Source: Anopheles merus (lineage: Eukaryota; Arthropoda; Insecta; Diptera; Culicidae). Taken from it: DNA of 64,000 nucleotides. Made by a program: the position numbers and the translations under genes. Numbering within the stretch: the first letter of the stretch is position 1; every line of letters begins with the position of its first letter. A model generated the notes under the pieces. That model worked only from the letters and a program-made list of their open reading frames with translations, had not been told where the DNA came from and searched no databases. Shown one piece after another: positions 63,070 through 64,000 of this stretch. The stretch spans positions 1,715,050 through 1,779,049 of the forward strand of contig NC_054082.1 of assembly GCF_017562075.2 (NCBI RefSeq), read 5' to 3'.

Positions 63070-64000
63070 GTCCCGAACCGTTTGGGTGCCGAGGTCTACG
63101 AACTGGGAGAAAACTTAAGTTATGGGTGGTGAAATATGATGAAATACAAGAAACACGAACAAACCCAATCAGATGAATGGACTCTTCGGAAAGAAATGCA
63201 GGTAAACAAAGACAGCTTTTAATAGTTATATTAACATAAAAATATATTCCTCAAATGAAACACCGCGGCAGGAACAATTGGTTTTAGCTAACGTACAGTT
63301 TTCGTACGGTCTCGTACATTGCTAGTAGTTTACAAAATCACCTATACGTAAAAGGTTCACCTAAGAACCCTTTGGGTAGCTGAGGTCAACAGTGGGTCCG
63401 TCTTTTTCCTTTTTTACAAACTGGTTAGAGGTCATGTATACGCGTGTATGTGTTGGCAATAGCTCGTGCAGCAATCAAGCGCGGTATTGCTCACGGTATT
63501 TCACATCACATTAAAATCACGATCATGCAAAACGTTCTCACTTGCTAAAGCACTCTGTATGCATGTTTGTGTGTGTGTGTAGCACGCTGTTTAAATACTA
63601 CAAGTCTTTACAGGCTCTCGTCGTCTCCTATCGTTTGTCATACGCTCTTCTGACAGCAATCGGAAAGCAATCCCAGTCGCGTACAATATGTACTACTCTT
63701 ACGGTATTTGCAACAAACAACGCACGCAGCATATCGGTTTGCCCAGTGGCCGGGCTGTGGTATGTTTCGTGCTTGTGTGTCCGTTCGATCGACAGCAACT
63801 AGTTAAACAAATGTTTTCCCGATAGACTTCGCTTCGCGTTCGCACGATCACTTGGCGCGATATATTCTAAAGGATTAAAAACCTCAAGCAACGATCACGC
63901 GCAGTTGTATCAATATTGTACTTAGGCTTGGGTACGAGCGTAGATACACTTTAAAGAAATAATTGTTAACTAAAACTAGTTTCAACCTGAGACACTACGA
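63070..64000. other. ASCC3 3' flank, no gene recognised
   Basis: Presumed 3' UTR and flank of ASCC3. Only ATTAAA variants are seen (near 63510 and 63874), no canonical AATAAA on the + strand. An 86-codon open frame at 63542-63802 has no recognisable domain. Part of this stretch could be the 3' UTR of a - strand gene beyond the window, but nothing here proves it. Confidence 0.45.

Overview
This window is eukaryotic nuclear DNA, most likely from an Anopheles mosquito. Genes have short GT-AG introns, there are many CA/GA microsatellites, and the housekeeping proteins have a dipteran character. The species call is an inference from overall style, not from a search. I reconstructed exon joins by hand, checking donor, acceptor and reading phase.

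Left end (1-4.6 kb): two tandem paralogous genes on the + strand encode secreted threonine-rich mucin-like proteins of 498 and 623 aa. Both have a TATA box about 66-70 bases before the start codon and one small intron at the same position and phase. Both share the layout signal peptide, small hydrophobic module, Thr/Ala/Pro tract, second copy of the module, second Thr tract, single cysteine, Gly-rich tail. I do not recognise the module.

Middle (4.6-41.1 kb): about 36.5 kb in which I can support no protein-coding gene. It is full of microsatellites and, from 21 kb on, long G or C homopolymers. At 9549/9550 an acceptor abuts a donor, as in a zero-length recursive splice site. The region may be promoter and first-intron sequence of the Ly6 gene that follows.

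Interleaved pair (41.1-51.6 kb): a + strand Ly6/uPAR-type GPI-anchored protein gene and a - strand CCDC174 gene are interlocked. The last coding exon of each lies inside an intron of the other.

Right end (51.6-63.1 kb): a compact housekeeping cluster. CCDC174 (-) and ALG2 (+) diverge from a promoter of about 300 bases. ALG2 and VIPAS39/Vps16B (-) converge tail to tail. VIPAS39 and ASCC3 (+) diverge from about 660 bases. The functions are unrelated: ALG2 builds the dolichol-linked glycan, VIPAS39 acts in endolysosomal sorting, ASCC3 in alkylation repair and ribosome rescue, and CCDC174 is an RNA-associated nuclear protein. The closeness therefore looks like shared promoters rather than a pathway cluster. 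The last 930 bases hold nothing I can name.
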